A DNA stretch of 64,000 bases from an uncultured Oscillospiraceae bacterium (GCA_905193225.1 CAJJNV010000008.1:1-64000); one strand, 5' to 3'. Positions 43,726 to 52,889 are shown, counted from the first letter of the stretch. The notes: generated by a model from the sequence alone, not told the origin. Numbers and translations are program-made.

Positions 43726-44793
43726 TCACCGAAAATCGCTTTTTTGCGGAAAATATGAGCAAAAAACGAGAAAAACCGAGCAAAGCACAAGCAAAACGGC
43801 GGGAATGGGTGAGCAGGAAAGAGAAGCCGACAGCACTCCCCCACTCCCGTTTGAAATTGCGGGGACGGACATTTTAAAAACAGACATCAGTCCCTTGCAA
43901 ATTCCCGCCGAAAGGGCGGCCGTTGAAAAACGCAGGAGCAAAAATATCCAAACATTTGGAAAGGCACGGCCGGAAAGTGCGGCGGTCTGAAAAAATGTTG
44001 ACACCCCGCCGAAGGAAAGAACGGCGGCGGTAACAAAGACAGGAAGATTTTTTGCCGAAAAGTCGGCGGCCGAGGCAGTTTCAAAAAGGCAGGTAAGAAT
44101 CTCGGAAATGGCGGGGTATTTTATCAATTCCTTTAAAAGGGCAAGAACCGAGCAGCAGAAAATGGCGGTAGCGCATATTGTCAGACAGCTTTTTGAGGCA
44201 TTCTCAATTGACGATACAAAGAGAGCCGAAGGGTCGGGTCTTTTAAAAGGGACCGGCGGAGAATTTACGACGGGTTTTTTTATCCGACAAACGGCCATTC
44301 CCGAAGCAAGAGCTGAAATAACACAGGAGGCATAAAGTACGAGGCCGATGCTCTCACTTTGGTACATTCCCCTGCCCACGGCGGTTATGCAAAATGCGGG
44401 TGTTGGGCAAAAGCAGAAAAGAAGCAGACGGCGTGAAATCTGCAAAGAGATTTTTTGCTGTTTTAATAGCGGGCTGAGCATTGCGGCGGCGGCAGGATAG
44501 CCCCCGAGGAGGGAAAAAAAGAATATATATGAAAAGCCTGAAAGCCTGCCGAAAAGCAGTTTTGAAATGTGTGGAAGCAGTTTTGAAAAAAGACGGTCTC
44601 CCCCGCTTTCAGACAAAAGCAGGCAAAGGCACATAAAGGGAAAGACCGACGGAATTATGACCGATGTGCAAAGAGACGCGCCGTTTTTCGCTCCCTGCGC
44701 CGTAACATCGCCGAAAAAAACAAATCCCGCCGCCAGAGCAAGCATAAGCACAGGCGGCAGGATAGCAGTAAAATGAATTTTCAATTTTTTCAT
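43726..44793 (-). CDS. YlbJ/SpoVV-like integral membrane protein
   Basis: This 355-residue protein has about eight hydrophobic segments. The motif FFSLLGGYPAAAAMLSPLL (about 98-116) resembles the GGYPxGAK signature of the sporulation membrane proteins YlbJ and SpoVV, which carry a nucleoside-recognition (Gate) fold; SpoVV takes part in dipicolinic acid transport in B. subtilis. AAGGTG precedes ATG 44793 at six bases. A sporulation role is inferred only. It is preceded and followed by unrelated units. Confidence 0.7.
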   Translation of the reverse strand: MKKLKIHFTAILPPVLMLALAAGFVFFGDVTAQGAKNGASLCTSVIIPSVFPFMCLCLLLSESGGDRLFSKLLPHISKLLFGRLSGFSYIFFFSLLGGYPAAAAMLSPLLKQQKISLQISRRLLLFCFCPTPAFCITAVGRGMYQSESIGLVLYASCVISALASGMAVCRIKKPVVNSPPVPFKRPDPSALFVSSIENASKSCLTICATAIFCCSVLALLKELIKYPAISEILTCLFETASAADFSAKNLPVFVTAAVLSFGGVSTFFQTAALSGRAFPNVWIFLLLRFSTAALSAGICKGLMSVFKMSVPAISNGSGGVLSASLSCSPIPAVLLVLCSVFLVFCSYFPQKSDFR

Positions 44794-44961
44794 ACCCATC
44801 ACCTTACATATACAATATATATGAGGCGATAGTGGGGATATGCGCGGTGGGGTATATGATGTATTACAATATAGCATACAGATATATTCCGCGGGTGCGG
44901 GAGTGATATATTGCTTATTACATTATTTATTGATTGTGGTCAGATTGCTTACGGCCGACGG

Positions 44962-46026
44962 TTATATAACGGTCAGTTCTTTTTCCGACTCGGTGAAATC
45001 TTCGAAATCGTTTGAAGTAACGCAGCCGAAATCCTCTATCCTCACGCCGAATTTGCCCGGAACATAAATTCCCGGCTCGACGGTAACGACGTTGCCCTTT
45101 TCGAGGGTGTCGGGAGAAAGGGGGGAAAGGTTGGGAAATTCGTGAATATCAAGACCTACGCCGTGACCTGTGGAATGGGTGAAATATTCGCCGAAGCCCG
45201 CCTCGCTTATAATGTCGCGGCAGATCTTATCGGCATCGCGGCATTTAAGGCCGGGGGCAAGGGCGGCAATTCCCGCTTTTTGGCTTTTAAGGACGGTGTT
45301 ATAGACCTCTTTCATTTCGTCGGTGACAGAGCCGATAGCTACCGTGCGGGTCATATCGCTGTGGTATCCGTCGACTATGGCGCCAAAGTCCATTGTAACA
45401 AAATCGCCCTTTTCGATTTCCCTTTCGGTCGGTACGCCGTGAGGCATCGAGGTGCGTTTGCCCGATACGACGATGGTATCGAAGGATTCCTTTTCGGCCC
45501 CCTGCCGTTTCATAAAGAATTCAAGCTCCAATGCGGCGTCGCGCTCGGTAACGCCGGGGCGCAGGAAATTGCAGATGTGGGTAAATGCGAGATCGGTCAG
45601 TCGCTGCGCCTCGATTATGCGGCGTATCTCATCGCGGTTTTTGATCATACGGAGCTTTTTAATGCCCTCGTCAAATCCGCCGTCGTTGAAAAATTCCACA
45701 CTTCCGCAAAGACCTTTAAGACTTTTAAGCCGGGCAAGGGAGGTGCTTCCCTCGACAACAACCTTTTTAACCGAAAGCTTTTGCAAAAGCTCCTTTAAAA
45801 AGTCGCCGTAGTTTGATACCTGTATAACATTTATACCGCTTATCTTTTGCTTTGCTGCTTCGATATATCGGCCGTCGACGCCGAAAACGGCATATTCTCT
45901 TGTGACGACAAGCATTCCGTCGCTTGAAGGAAAATCGGTGAAATAACGGCGTGAAACGGCGTTTTCGATAAGGGCGCAATCGGCGCACTGAGGTATAATT
46001 TCCGAAAGGGCTTTACATCTTGACAT
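44962..46026 (-). CDS. pepP: Xaa-Pro aminopeptidase (M24B)
   Basis: This 354-residue protein has an N-terminal creatinase-like domain (about 1-125) and a pita-bread metallopeptidase domain with metal ligands in FVTMDFGAIVDGYHSDMTRT (about 209-228), HSTGHGVGLDIHEFP (about 286-300) and VTVEPGIYVPGKFGVRIED (about 318-336). It removes N-terminal residues before proline. Its ATG overlaps the preceding stop codon by one base (TAATG), so it is the last coupled gene of the thrS operon. efp, a common downstream neighbour, is absent. Confidence 0.92.
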   Translation of the reverse strand: MSRCKALSEIIPQCADCALIENAVSRRYFTDFPSSDGMLVVTREYAVFGVDGRYIEAAKQKISGINVIQVSNYGDFLKELLQKLSVKKVVVEGSTSLARLKSLKGLCGSVEFFNDGGFDEGIKKLRMIKNRDEIRRIIEAQRLTDLAFTHICNFLRPGVTERDAALELEFFMKRQGAEKESFDTIVVSGKRTSMPHGVPTEREIEKGDFVTMDFGAIVDGYHSDMTRTVAIGSVTDEMKEVYNTVLKSQKAGIAALAPGLKCRDADKICRDIISEAGFGEYFTHSTGHGVGLDIHEFPNLSPLSPDTLEKGNVVTVEPGIYVPGKFGVRIEDFGCVTSNDFEDFTESEKELTVI

Positions 46027-46886
46027 TATTTTTGCTCCAAATAAAGTTTTTTCATAAAGGCGGCGTCCTCGGCCTGGGTCCCCGCCGATTCGCAGATGGT
46101 AACGGGGGTCAGTCCTTTTTTATAGATAAGCTCGGCCAAAAAGTCGAATACGGGGCCGTATTTTTCGTCCTCGAAGGTAAGGTGGCACTTCTCGCCGCCT
46201 TCGGTATATTCGATTTTTGAAAAATGTGAGTGGTAGACCTTCAATCGGTCGAAGCCGAGGGCTTTTTCGATTTTATCGAGCACCGCTTCAAAATCGGCAT
46301 AGGTCGCAAGACCTCCGTGGGTGCGGGCGTTGAGATGTCCGAAATCAATGCAGGGAATGAAACGCTCGTCCACGCCGCACATAAAAAGAACCTCGTCGAG
46401 ATTGCCAAGCTGATTTATCTTCCCCATTGTTTCAGGGCAGATGTGCACATTTGAAAGGCCGTGCTCATCAAGGGCTTTCTGCGCTTTTTTAAGTGTCTCG
46501 CAGGCAAGAGCGGTGGCCTTTTCTCTTTCAAGTCCGCCCAGCCCCCCGGGATGAACGACGATGCGGTCTCCGCCCATTGCGTTTACCGCTTCTGCGCTTT
46601 TTAAGATATAGTTTACCGAGTTTTCCCGTTTTTGCTCCTCTTTGGATGCAAGGGAAATGTAATAGGGCGCGTGAAGTGACACTCCCTTGTTTGCCTCCTT
46701 CATCACTTCTCCGAACATACGGCATTTTTCAAGGCCTATATTGACCCCTCTGCCGCACTGGTATTCAAACCAGTCGAGTCCCATTCTTTCGAGGTATTTC
46801 GGAGTGTCAAGGCTGTTTTTATATCCCATTTCGGCAAAGCTCACGGAATTGCCGGCAGGACCGAAAAGCGCCCGTTCAAAAGTCAT
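46026..46886 (-). CDS. nfo: Endonuclease IV-like TIM-barrel protein (AP endonuclease family 2)
   Basis: This 286-residue protein has the endonuclease IV/xylose isomerase-like barrel. Zinc-ligand motifs are SLHAPYYI (about 69-76), VVHPGG (about 110-115), ICPETMG (about 148-154), CIDFGHLNAR (about 178-187) and KVYHSHFSKIEYT (about 217-229). Endonuclease IV cleaves DNA at abasic sites; the C-terminal part deviates somewhat from E. coli Nfo, so a sugar-isomerase-like role is not excluded. It overlaps yqeG by 4 nt and pepP by 1 nt. Confidence 0.82.
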   Translation of the reverse strand: MTFERALFGPAGNSVSFAEMGYKNSLDTPKYLERMGLDWFEYQCGRGVNIGLEKCRMFGEVMKEANKGVSLHAPYYISLASKEEQKRENSVNYILKSAEAVNAMGGDRIVVHPGGLGGLEREKATALACETLKKAQKALDEHGLSNVHICPETMGKINQLGNLDEVLFMCGVDERFIPCIDFGHLNARTHGGLATYADFEAVLDKIEKALGFDRLKVYHSHFSKIEYTEGGEKCHLTFEDEKYGPVFDFLAELIYKKGLTPVTICESAGTQAEDAAFMKKLYLEQK

Positions 46887-47392
46887 AAAATTTTGTCCCC
46901 CTTGTTTTTTCTGTATCTTGACAAAAAGGGTTTTTCAAAAAACCGTTTGATTTTAAAGCCCGCTCCCCTTTCGGCATGAACGGGAGAAACGAGCAGTGTT
47001 TTAACGCGAAAAAGATTTCCGCAAAGCATATCGGTAAAAAGCTGATCGCCGCAAAGCATTACCTCGTTTTTCGAAAGTCCCATTCGGCAAATGGCTTTTT
47101 TCAGCCCGCCTGTCAAAGGCTTTTTTGCCTTATACTCAAAATCGAGGTTAAGCTTTTTTGCGAAGGGCTCCACCCTGCTTTTCGGGGAATTTGAAAGGAT
47201 GATCAGCTTTATGCCTCCGTCCCTCATTTCCTTTAAAAACGTGTCGATACCGTCAAAGGGCGTTTTATCGAAATGGCGGGAAAGGGTGTTGTCCACATCC
47301 AGCACAAGACCCTTTACCCCCAGTTTCTTTAAGGTATCGGCATTCAAATCGCAAAGCCGGTCACGCATGACCGCAGGCTTGAAAAGTGCCAT
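46883..47392 (-). CDS. YqeG-family HAD phosphatase
   Basis: This 169-residue protein is a HAD subclass IIIA phosphatase. The nucleophile motif LVLDVDNTL is at about 31-39, LIILSNSPKSRVE at about 64-76, and VMLCGDQLFTDMLCGN at about 112-127. Relatives include mitochondrial Gep4-type phosphatidylglycerophosphate phosphatases, so lipid phosphate is a possible substrate. ATG overlaps the thrS stop by one base. Confidence 0.88.
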   Translation of the reverse strand: MALFKPAVMRDRLCDLNADTLKKLGVKGLVLDVDNTLSRHFDKTPFDGIDTFLKEMRDGGIKLIILSNSPKSRVEPFAKKLNLDFEYKAKKPLTGGLKKAICRMGLSKNEVMLCGDQLFTDMLCGNLFRVKTLLVSPVHAERGAGFKIKRFFEKPFLSRYRKNKGDKIL

Positions 47393-49338
47393 TACTTTTT
47401 GTTTATCCTGCGGGTTTTGATCTCGTCGTCGGCCTTTTTAATAAAGGCGTCAAGCCCCATAGAACCGAGATCTCCCTCGTCGCGGGAACGTACCGACACG
47501 GTGCCGCTTTCAACCTCTTTTTCGCCGACGATGAGCATATAGTTGACCTTTTCCAGCTGAGCCGAGCGGATCTTGTATCCGATCTTTTCGCTTCTGGCGT
47601 CGCAGGTGGTACGCACTCCGGCAGCTTTAAGGGCGGCGGTTATTTCATCGGCTCTGTCAAGGAACTTCTCGCTTATGGGAAGTACCCTTACCTGCTCGGG
47701 AGACAGCCACATAGGCAGTGCGCCGGCATATTTTTCGAGAATGAGAGCAAGTGTGCGCTCATAGCAGCCGATAGAGGTACGATGGATTATATAAGGATTC
47801 TTTTTGGTGCCGTCCTTATCGACATATTCCATTCCGAATTTTTCCGAAAGCATCTGGTCGATCTGAATGGTGATAAGAGTATCCTCTTTACCGTAAACAT
47901 TCTTTATCTGAATGTCGAGCTTGGGGCCGTAGAAAGCGGCCTCTCCGATACCCACCTTATAGGGAATTTCAAGGTGTTTAAGTATCTTTTCCATTGTTCC
48001 CTGAGCCTCGTCCCACTGCTCGGGAGTGCCGATGTACTTCTCGCGGTCGTTAGGATCCCACTGGGAGAAACGATAGGATACATCCTCGTAAAGTCCCACG
48101 CTCTTGAGCATATAAACAGCAAGCTCAAGGCAGCTCTTAAATTCCTGTTCGAGCTGCTCGGGGGTGCACATAAGGTGACCCTCGCTTATTGTGAACTGGC
48201 GAACGCGGATAAGGCCGTGCATCTCGCCGCTGTCCTCGTTGCGGAAAAGTGTGGAAGTCTCGTTATAGCGAAGGGGCAGGTCGCGATAGGAACGTGCGCG
48301 GTTAAGATAGGCCTGATACTGGAAGGGGCAGGTCATGGGACGAAGTGCAAAAACCTCGTCGTCCTTTTCCTCGTCGCCCAGTACAAACATACCTTCCTTA
48401 TAGTGTCCCCAGTGACCCGACAGTTTATAAAGGTCGCTTTTTGCCATATAGGGGGTCTTTGTGAGCAGCCAGCCCCTTCTCTCCTCCTCGTCCTCAACAA
48501 AGCGCTGAAGGGTCTGGATAACTCTTGCACCCTTGGGAAGAAGAATGGGAAGTCCCTGGCCGATAATATCGACTGTGGTAAAGTATTCGAGCTGACGGCC
48601 GATGACATTGTGGTCGCGCTTTTTGGCTTCCTCAAGCATTTCAAGGTGAGCGGTCAGCAGGGACGCCTTGGGGAAAGCGGTACCGTATACGCGGCAGAGC
48701 ACTTTGTTTTTGGAATCTCCGCGCCAATATGCGCCTGTGCACTGGGTCAGCTTAAAGGCCTTGACCGTACCGGTGGACATAAGGTGAGGGCCGGCGCAAA
48801 GGTCGGTGAAATCGTCCTGTTTATAAAAGGAAATTTTTTCTCCCTTGCCGCTGTGTTCCTTTATAAGCTCGACCTTGTAAGGCTCGTTTTCCATAAGCTT
48901 TTCGGCATCGGCAGGATCAAGCTCAAAACGCTCGAGAGCAATGTCCTCCTTGACGATCTTCTTCATTTCGGCCTCGATCTTTTCGAGGGTCTCGGGTGTG
49001 AAATGCTCGTCGATATCAAAGTCATAATAAAATCCGTCCTCGATAGCGGGACCGATGCAGAGCTTGACATCGGGGAAAAGGCGTTTGACCGCCTGAGCCA
49101 TAATGTGAGAAGCAGTGTGGTTGAATGCGCGCTTGCCGTCCTCGTCGTCGAAGGTCAAAAATTCCAGATCGCAGTCGCTTTCAACGGGGGTGCGAAGATC
49201 GCAAACCCTGCCGTTTATCTTACATGCACAGGCCGCCTTGTAAAGTCCCATACCGATGGACTTTGCGATTTCAAAAGCAGGTGTGCCCTTTTCAAAGGGT
49301 TTTTGTTCTCCTCGCAGGTTTACATTGATTTCTGACAT
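47392..49338 (-). CDS. thrS: Threonyl-tRNA synthetase
   Basis: This 648-residue class II synthetase has, in order, a TGS domain (about 1-62), the editing domain with HTASHIMAQAVKRLFP near 75 (HxxxH), a catalytic core with zinc ligands (MTCPFQYQAY, Cys near 337) and the motif 2 region RYNETSTLFRNEDSGE, and an anticodon-binding domain (about 540-640). GGAG precedes ATG 49338; the longer start at 49386 falls in the T-box terminator. It is controlled by an upstream T-box and leads an operon with yqeG, nfo and pepP. Confidence 0.96.
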   Translation of the reverse strand: MSEINVNLRGEQKPFEKGTPAFEIAKSIGMGLYKAACACKINGRVCDLRTPVESDCDLEFLTFDDEDGKRAFNHTASHIMAQAVKRLFPDVKLCIGPAIEDGFYYDFDIDEHFTPETLEKIEAEMKKIVKEDIALERFELDPADAEKLMENEPYKVELIKEHSGKGEKISFYKQDDFTDLCAGPHLMSTGTVKAFKLTQCTGAYWRGDSKNKVLCRVYGTAFPKASLLTAHLEMLEEAKKRDHNVIGRQLEYFTTVDIIGQGLPILLPKGARVIQTLQRFVEDEEERRGWLLTKTPYMAKSDLYKLSGHWGHYKEGMFVLGDEEKDDEVFALRPMTCPFQYQAYLNRARSYRDLPLRYNETSTLFRNEDSGEMHGLIRVRQFTISEGHLMCTPEQLEQEFKSCLELAVYMLKSVGLYEDVSYRFSQWDPNDREKYIGTPEQWDEAQGTMEKILKHLEIPYKVGIGEAAFYGPKLDIQIKNVYGKEDTLITIQIDQMLSEKFGMEYVDKDGTKKNPYIIHRTSIGCYERTLALILEKYAGALPMWLSPEQVRVLPISEKFLDRADEITAALKAAGVRTTCDARSEKIGYKIRSAQLEKVNYMLIVGEKEVESGTVSVRSRDEGDLGSMGLDAFIKKADDEIKTRRINKK

Positions 49339-49370
49339 ATCTATCACTCCAAAAATTATTTTAAAAAAAC

Positions 49371-49692
49371 AAAACACTCCACCCAAAAACAGGGTGAAGT
49401 GTTACTCCACGGTTCCACCTGAATTACGGCAAAAGCCGTCACTCGCGCGTTTTATAACGGAAACGACCCGTCCGCCTTGAATACGGCGGCTCTGACGAGG
49501 GCGGTCTTCACGCAATTCCTCGGTTTGCCGCTCTCAGCCGGTGACGGCAATTCTCTTTAAGCCTTCGTCTGCAGCACACCGCAGCCCTTTCGGCCTTTAC
49601 CGAGGGGAAAAGCACTACTCTTCCTCCTAAACGATTTGATCCGATTTTATCTTTTTATGTTGCACAAAACAGGGATAACCATATCCTGTACA
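49371..49692 (-). promoter_or_regulatory. T-box riboswitch leader of thrS
   Basis: The minus strand carries the T-box core AGGTGGAACCGTGG (49407-49420). Directly after it comes the competing terminator, with ACACTTCACCCT pairing with GGGTGGAGTGT (49374-49403), followed by TTTGTTTTTTT. Upstream lies a long stem I region with GAGTAGTG and several hairpins. An ACC triplet, the expected threonine specifier, occurs at 49540-49542, but I could not fold stem I to prove it. Uncharged tRNA-Thr would allow read-through into thrS. Confidence 0.9.
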
Positions 49693-49698
49693 ACAGTT

Positions 49699-49727
49699 AT
49701 TTTAACACCCGCAAAAGCCAATGTCAA
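49699..49727 (-). promoter_or_regulatory. Promoter of the thrS operon
   Basis: On the minus strand TTGACA (49722-49727) and TAAAAT (49699-49704) are separated by 17 bases, directly upstream of the T-box leader. Confidence 0.82.
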
Positions 49728-49895
49728 GTGGCAATATCATAATATTTTTTTGAAAAATTTTTGTGCGTGTGCCGCAGATATATTGCGCGGAATATCATAC
49801 AGACACTGCTGAATCTCGGTCGCTAAATCTCAGCTGCAGTTTTCATCACTGAGCTTAACCGCCAAGCCTCGGTCACTGAGCCTCTATTCCTGAAC

Positions 49896-49946
49896 ATTAA
49901 CCGTTAAACCTCGTTAACCGTTAAACCTCGTTAACCGTTAAACCTC
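49896..49946. repeat. 17-bp tandem repeat downstream of the MFS gene
   Basis: Three adjacent copies of GTTAACCGTTAAACCTC run from 49896 to 49946; the first differs only at its first base. Decayed relatives (CGGTCACTGAGCCTC) continue leftward to about 49815. It lies 20 bp after the end of the transporter gene. Confidence 0.85.
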
Positions 49947-49965
49947 GTTCGCCGATTCTTAGACA

Positions 49966-51225
49966 TCAAGCCTTGTCTTTAGCAAACTGCTTCCACGGCA
50001 GGCAGGACAAAAGCGCAAAGAGCAGGCCCAGCGCCGCAGCCCCCGTAAATATTTTCATAGAGACTCCCCAACCGCTGTTTTCGGTAACAAGAGCCACGCC
50101 GTATATCGAAAGGGCGCTTCCCACATATGTGCAGGCGTTGAGTATTCCCGAAATTAGGGAAACATGACCTGTCTTTAAAAAATAAGGCGGCAGCATACAT
50201 ATAAGCATAACGTTTGCCCCGTGCATACAGCCGGTGGCAAGGGTCAGGCAGATTATCGAAAGGGCCATACTGCTGCCTCCGAAAAAACACATTACAAGCA
50301 GGCAGGCAAGACACATTGCAAAGAAAAAGGCGGCGCAGAATACCTCGTTTGGGAAAAGCCGGCGATTAAGTATCTCGGCCAATTTGCAGAAAATTATGCT
50401 GAAAACAGGCATTCCCACGCCTGTTAAAATTGATGCTGCACTTTCGAGATTAAAGCTGTCGGATATGTAGGTCGGCAGCCACGTTGTAACGCCGTCCCGA
50501 ATAATGCCCTGAAAAATTATGGCCATCATTATCATAACAAGCATTATGACCGTACCCGTTTTAAGGGCTTTTCTTCCGTTTTGCGCCGTTTTTACGGCGT
50601 CCTTATCCTTAAATCCGCAGGGCAAAATCGGCACAAGGGTATTTTCAAAATAGGTCATTTTTCTTTGCCAGAAGAAGGCCGCCAAAGCCGCCGCAACGGC
50701 CACGATATAAAAAAGCGACCGCCATCCCCAAAAGGAAACGCACAACGGCGCAAAAAGGTATATGGCTATGGTACCTAACGAGCCGCCCCAGGATACGCTT
50801 ACCGTAGCGGTTTTGTATCGCTCGGGAGTAAGATATTCGGAAAAAATACGCACAATTGGCGGCCACATTAAAGCCTGCGCAAAGCCGTTTACGCACCACG
50901 CTGCCGTCAAATAAAAGGTGGACGGGCAAAACGGCACCGCAAGATTCATTGCAGCTGAAGCAAGCAGTCCGATGGTTATAAGCTTTTTAGGGCTTATCTT
51001 GTCTCCCAAAAGGCCGCTTATTATCTGCCCTGCTCCGTATGTTATAAATAGGCCGGTCACTGCCGCGCCGGCCGCGCTTTTGGCATAGCCTTCACTCTCG
51101 ATTATGTCCACCATCACTGCGCTGTAATTCTGGCGGGTAAGGTAACTTATAAAGTAAACCAGCGAACAGGCCGTTACAAGACCTGAAAAGCTTTTGTTTT
51201 TTTGTTTGTCTATGTTCAAGTTCAA
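49966..51225 (-). CDS. MFS transporter, OPA (organophosphate:phosphate antiporter)-like
   Basis: This 419-residue protein has twelve hydrophobic segments. The N-terminal YFISYLTRQNYSAVMVD (about 24-40) and GQIISGLLGDKISPKK (about 66-81) resemble GlpT/UhpT, which exchange glycerol-3-phosphate or hexose phosphates for phosphate. The start is TTG at 51225 with AGAAGG eight bases upstream. The gene lies 20 bp after a DeoR-family regulator, whose relatives sense sugar phosphates, supporting a phosphorylated-sugar substrate. The exact substrate is unknown. Confidence 0.8.
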   Translation of the reverse strand: MNLNIDKQKNKSFSGLVTACSLVYFISYLTRQNYSAVMVDIIESEGYAKSAAGAAVTGLFITYGAGQIISGLLGDKISPKKLITIGLLASAAMNLAVPFCPSTFYLTAAWCVNGFAQALMWPPIVRIFSEYLTPERYKTATVSVSWGGSLGTIAIYLFAPLCVSFWGWRSLFYIVAVAAALAAFFWQRKMTYFENTLVPILPCGFKDKDAVKTAQNGRKALKTGTVIMLVMIMMAIIFQGIIRDGVTTWLPTYISDSFNLESAASILTGVGMPVFSIIFCKLAEILNRRLFPNEVFCAAFFFAMCLACLLVMCFFGGSSMALSIICLTLATGCMHGANVMLICMLPPYFLKTGHVSLISGILNACTYVGSALSIYGVALVTENSGWGVSMKIFTGAAALGLLFALLSCLPWKQFAKDKA

Positions 51226-51245
51226 TGGGAAAACCTTCTGTCAGC

Positions 51246-52010
51246 TCAGCCGCGGTCGACTGCTATCTTTTCTTTCTTGTATAGCTCGAAAATGTTGTCG
51301 TCAAGGCCGGGATCGGTTATAAAGGTCATACCGGCGGTTATGTCGCTGATTTTGAGCATGGCATTTTTCTCAAATTTATTGCTGTCGGCCAGCACAAAAA
51401 TTTTGTCGGCCGCCTTGAGCATGGCCTTCTGCACAAGGGTAAGGTCATAGTTATAGTCGGTGATTCCGTTTTCAAGAGAAACGGCCGAGGGAAATATAAA
51501 GGCCTTGTTGGCGTGAAGATTTCTTAAGGCATCTAAGGTCAGATCCCCATAAAAGGCATTTTCGTCCCTATGGAAAAATCCGCCCAGCATTACCATATTC
51601 ATTCCGTTGATTCCCGAAAGATTGGCAAAGACATCATTGCTGGCGGTAATTATGGTGAGGCTTTCAAAACGTCCGGCAAGAGTCTTTGAAAATTCATAGG
51701 CCGTGCTTCCGGTATCGACGATAATTATATCGCCCTCGTTTATGTAATTGCAGGCAATGCGGGAAAGAGCCTGCTTCTGACTGCGGCAGTCGTCCATACG
51801 GGACTCAAGCTTTTTCATAGGAACGGATTTTTTAACCGAAATTGCTCCGCCGTGGGTACGACGCAAAAGGCCGTCGCTTTCCAGCTTCATTAAATCCTTT
51901 CTGAGCGTTTCACCGGTCACCTCAAATATCTTTATAAGCTCCGATGATTCGACCGAGCCGTTCTTTTCCACCATCTGATGGATCTTGGTTCTTCTTTCGA
52001 CCGCTAACAT
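51246..52010 (-). CDS. DeoR-family transcriptional regulator
   Basis: This 254-residue protein has an N-terminal helix-turn-helix (about 1-58) with the DeoR signature ELIKIFEVTGETLRKDLMKL followed by RRTHGGAI, and a C-terminal DeoRC sensor domain (about 75-230: IIIVDTGSTAYEFSKTL, TASNDVFANL, DSNKFEK) of the type that binds phosphorylated sugars. GGGAGG precedes ATG 52010. It is followed at 20 bp by the OPA-like transporter, its probable target. Confidence 0.9.
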   Translation of the reverse strand: MLAVERRTKIHQMVEKNGSVESSELIKIFEVTGETLRKDLMKLESDGLLRRTHGGAISVKKSVPMKKLESRMDDCRSQKQALSRIACNYINEGDIIIVDTGSTAYEFSKTLAGRFESLTIITASNDVFANLSGINGMNMVMLGGFFHRDENAFYGDLTLDALRNLHANKAFIFPSAVSLENGITDYNYDLTLVQKAMLKAADKIFVLADSNKFEKNAMLKISDITAGMTFITDPGLDDNIFELYKKEKIAVDRG

Positions 52011-52041
52011 CTGCAAACCTCCCATTGGTATTTGTTATATT

Positions 52042-52722
52042 CTAACCCAACATTTCGCAAATGTCAACAACCCAAAGCGCACTTTTTTCCACTCGGAAAG
52101 AAACTTCCAGATTACCATAGGTCATTTTATATATTCTCTCGGGATTGTCGTGATAGGATGGACGGGGATCTCCCGACAAAATTTCCTTAAGTTCCCGCAC
52201 CTTTTGCTTTTGCAATTTTTCGCAAATTTCTTGGGGAATTTCCACCGAAAGTGAATACCCCTCTTTTTCCTTGGCAAAGCCTCCCCTTGCCTCGGGCTTG
52301 CATTCGATCGACGGAAGATAGGGTTTTATATCGTATATGGGAGTACCATCGCAAAGATCTGCTCCCGATATTTTAAGCACGGTGCCCCTTTCTCTGTCGT
52401 TAGCAATATCTTCAAGTTCCACAAGGGACAGTCCGATGTGATTGGGTCTGAATGGTGAACGGGTGGCAAATACCCCCATTCTTATGTTTCCGCCCAGTCT
52501 CGGAGGACGGACGGTTAAGGATATGCCTTCCTTTTCTATTCGGTCAAATCCCCACAAAAGCCATATATGGGAATATCCCTCAAGACCTCGAAAGGCATCG
52601 GGCGAGGAATATTCGGGCAGAAAGACTATCTCGGCCTTTGTGTTTGCAAGACCGCTTTGGCGGGGAATTCCGAATTTTTCTTTAAAGTCGCAATTGATGC
52701 GGCCGATAGGTTCAATGTTCAT
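52042..52722 (-). CDS. trmO: tRNA (adenine(37)-N6)-methyltransferase TrmO
   Basis: This 226-residue protein has the TsaA/TrmO fold. PIGRINCDFKEKFGIPRQSG (about 5-24), LEGYSHIWLLWGF (about 47-59) and GVFATRSPFRPNHIGLS (about 81-97) are diagnostic. TrmO adds a methyl group to t6A37 in threonine-type tRNAs. The C-terminal YKMTYGNLEVSFRVE strand is usual. Its ATG lies inside the end of the preceding 54-residue frame (11-nt overlap). Confidence 0.9.
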   Translation of the reverse strand: MNIEPIGRINCDFKEKFGIPRQSGLANTKAEIVFLPEYSSPDAFRGLEGYSHIWLLWGFDRIEKEGISLTVRPPRLGGNIRMGVFATRSPFRPNHIGLSLVELEDIANDRERGTVLKISGADLCDGTPIYDIKPYLPSIECKPEARGGFAKEKEGYSLSVEIPQEICEKLQKQKVRELKEILSGDPRPSYHDNPERIYKMTYGNLEVSFRVEKSALWVVDICEMLG

Positions 52723-52876
52723 GGGATTTTTTCGGTATTTCCTTTCCTGTCAGCTCGGCGTAGGATTGCTCCTCGGCCTCGGTAAGGGGCGGTGTCGGCA
52801 CGCTGCCGGTACAGTCCCCCGACGAGACCACGCCGGATATATCGGGATAATATTTCTTTTTAAGTTTTCTTTTCAA
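52712..52876 (-). CDS. Conserved-looking 54-residue protein upstream of trmO
   Basis: The frame starts at TTG 52876, eight bases after GGAG, and overlaps the trmO start. The product begins with a basic stretch (MKRKLKKKYYPD), then a Gly/Ser/Pro segment with one Cys (SSGDCTGSVPTPP) and an acidic part (LTEAEEQSYAELTG). There is no membrane segment. Translational coupling with trmO argues that it is real. I do not recognise the family and assign no function. Confidence 0.55.
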   Translation of the reverse strand: MKRKLKKKYYPDISGVVSSGDCTGSVPTPPLTEAEEQSYAELTGKEIPKKSHEH

Positions 52877-52889
52877 AGAACTCACTCCT

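Noticed and set aside
47386..49335. A 649-codon plus-strand frame opposite thrS
   Set aside because: It covers almost exactly the thrS gene and has no recognisable motif; it is a codon-usage shadow.
49896..49946. CRISPR-like repeat
   Set aside because: The three 17-bp units are directly adjacent with no unique spacers, and no cas gene is in the window.
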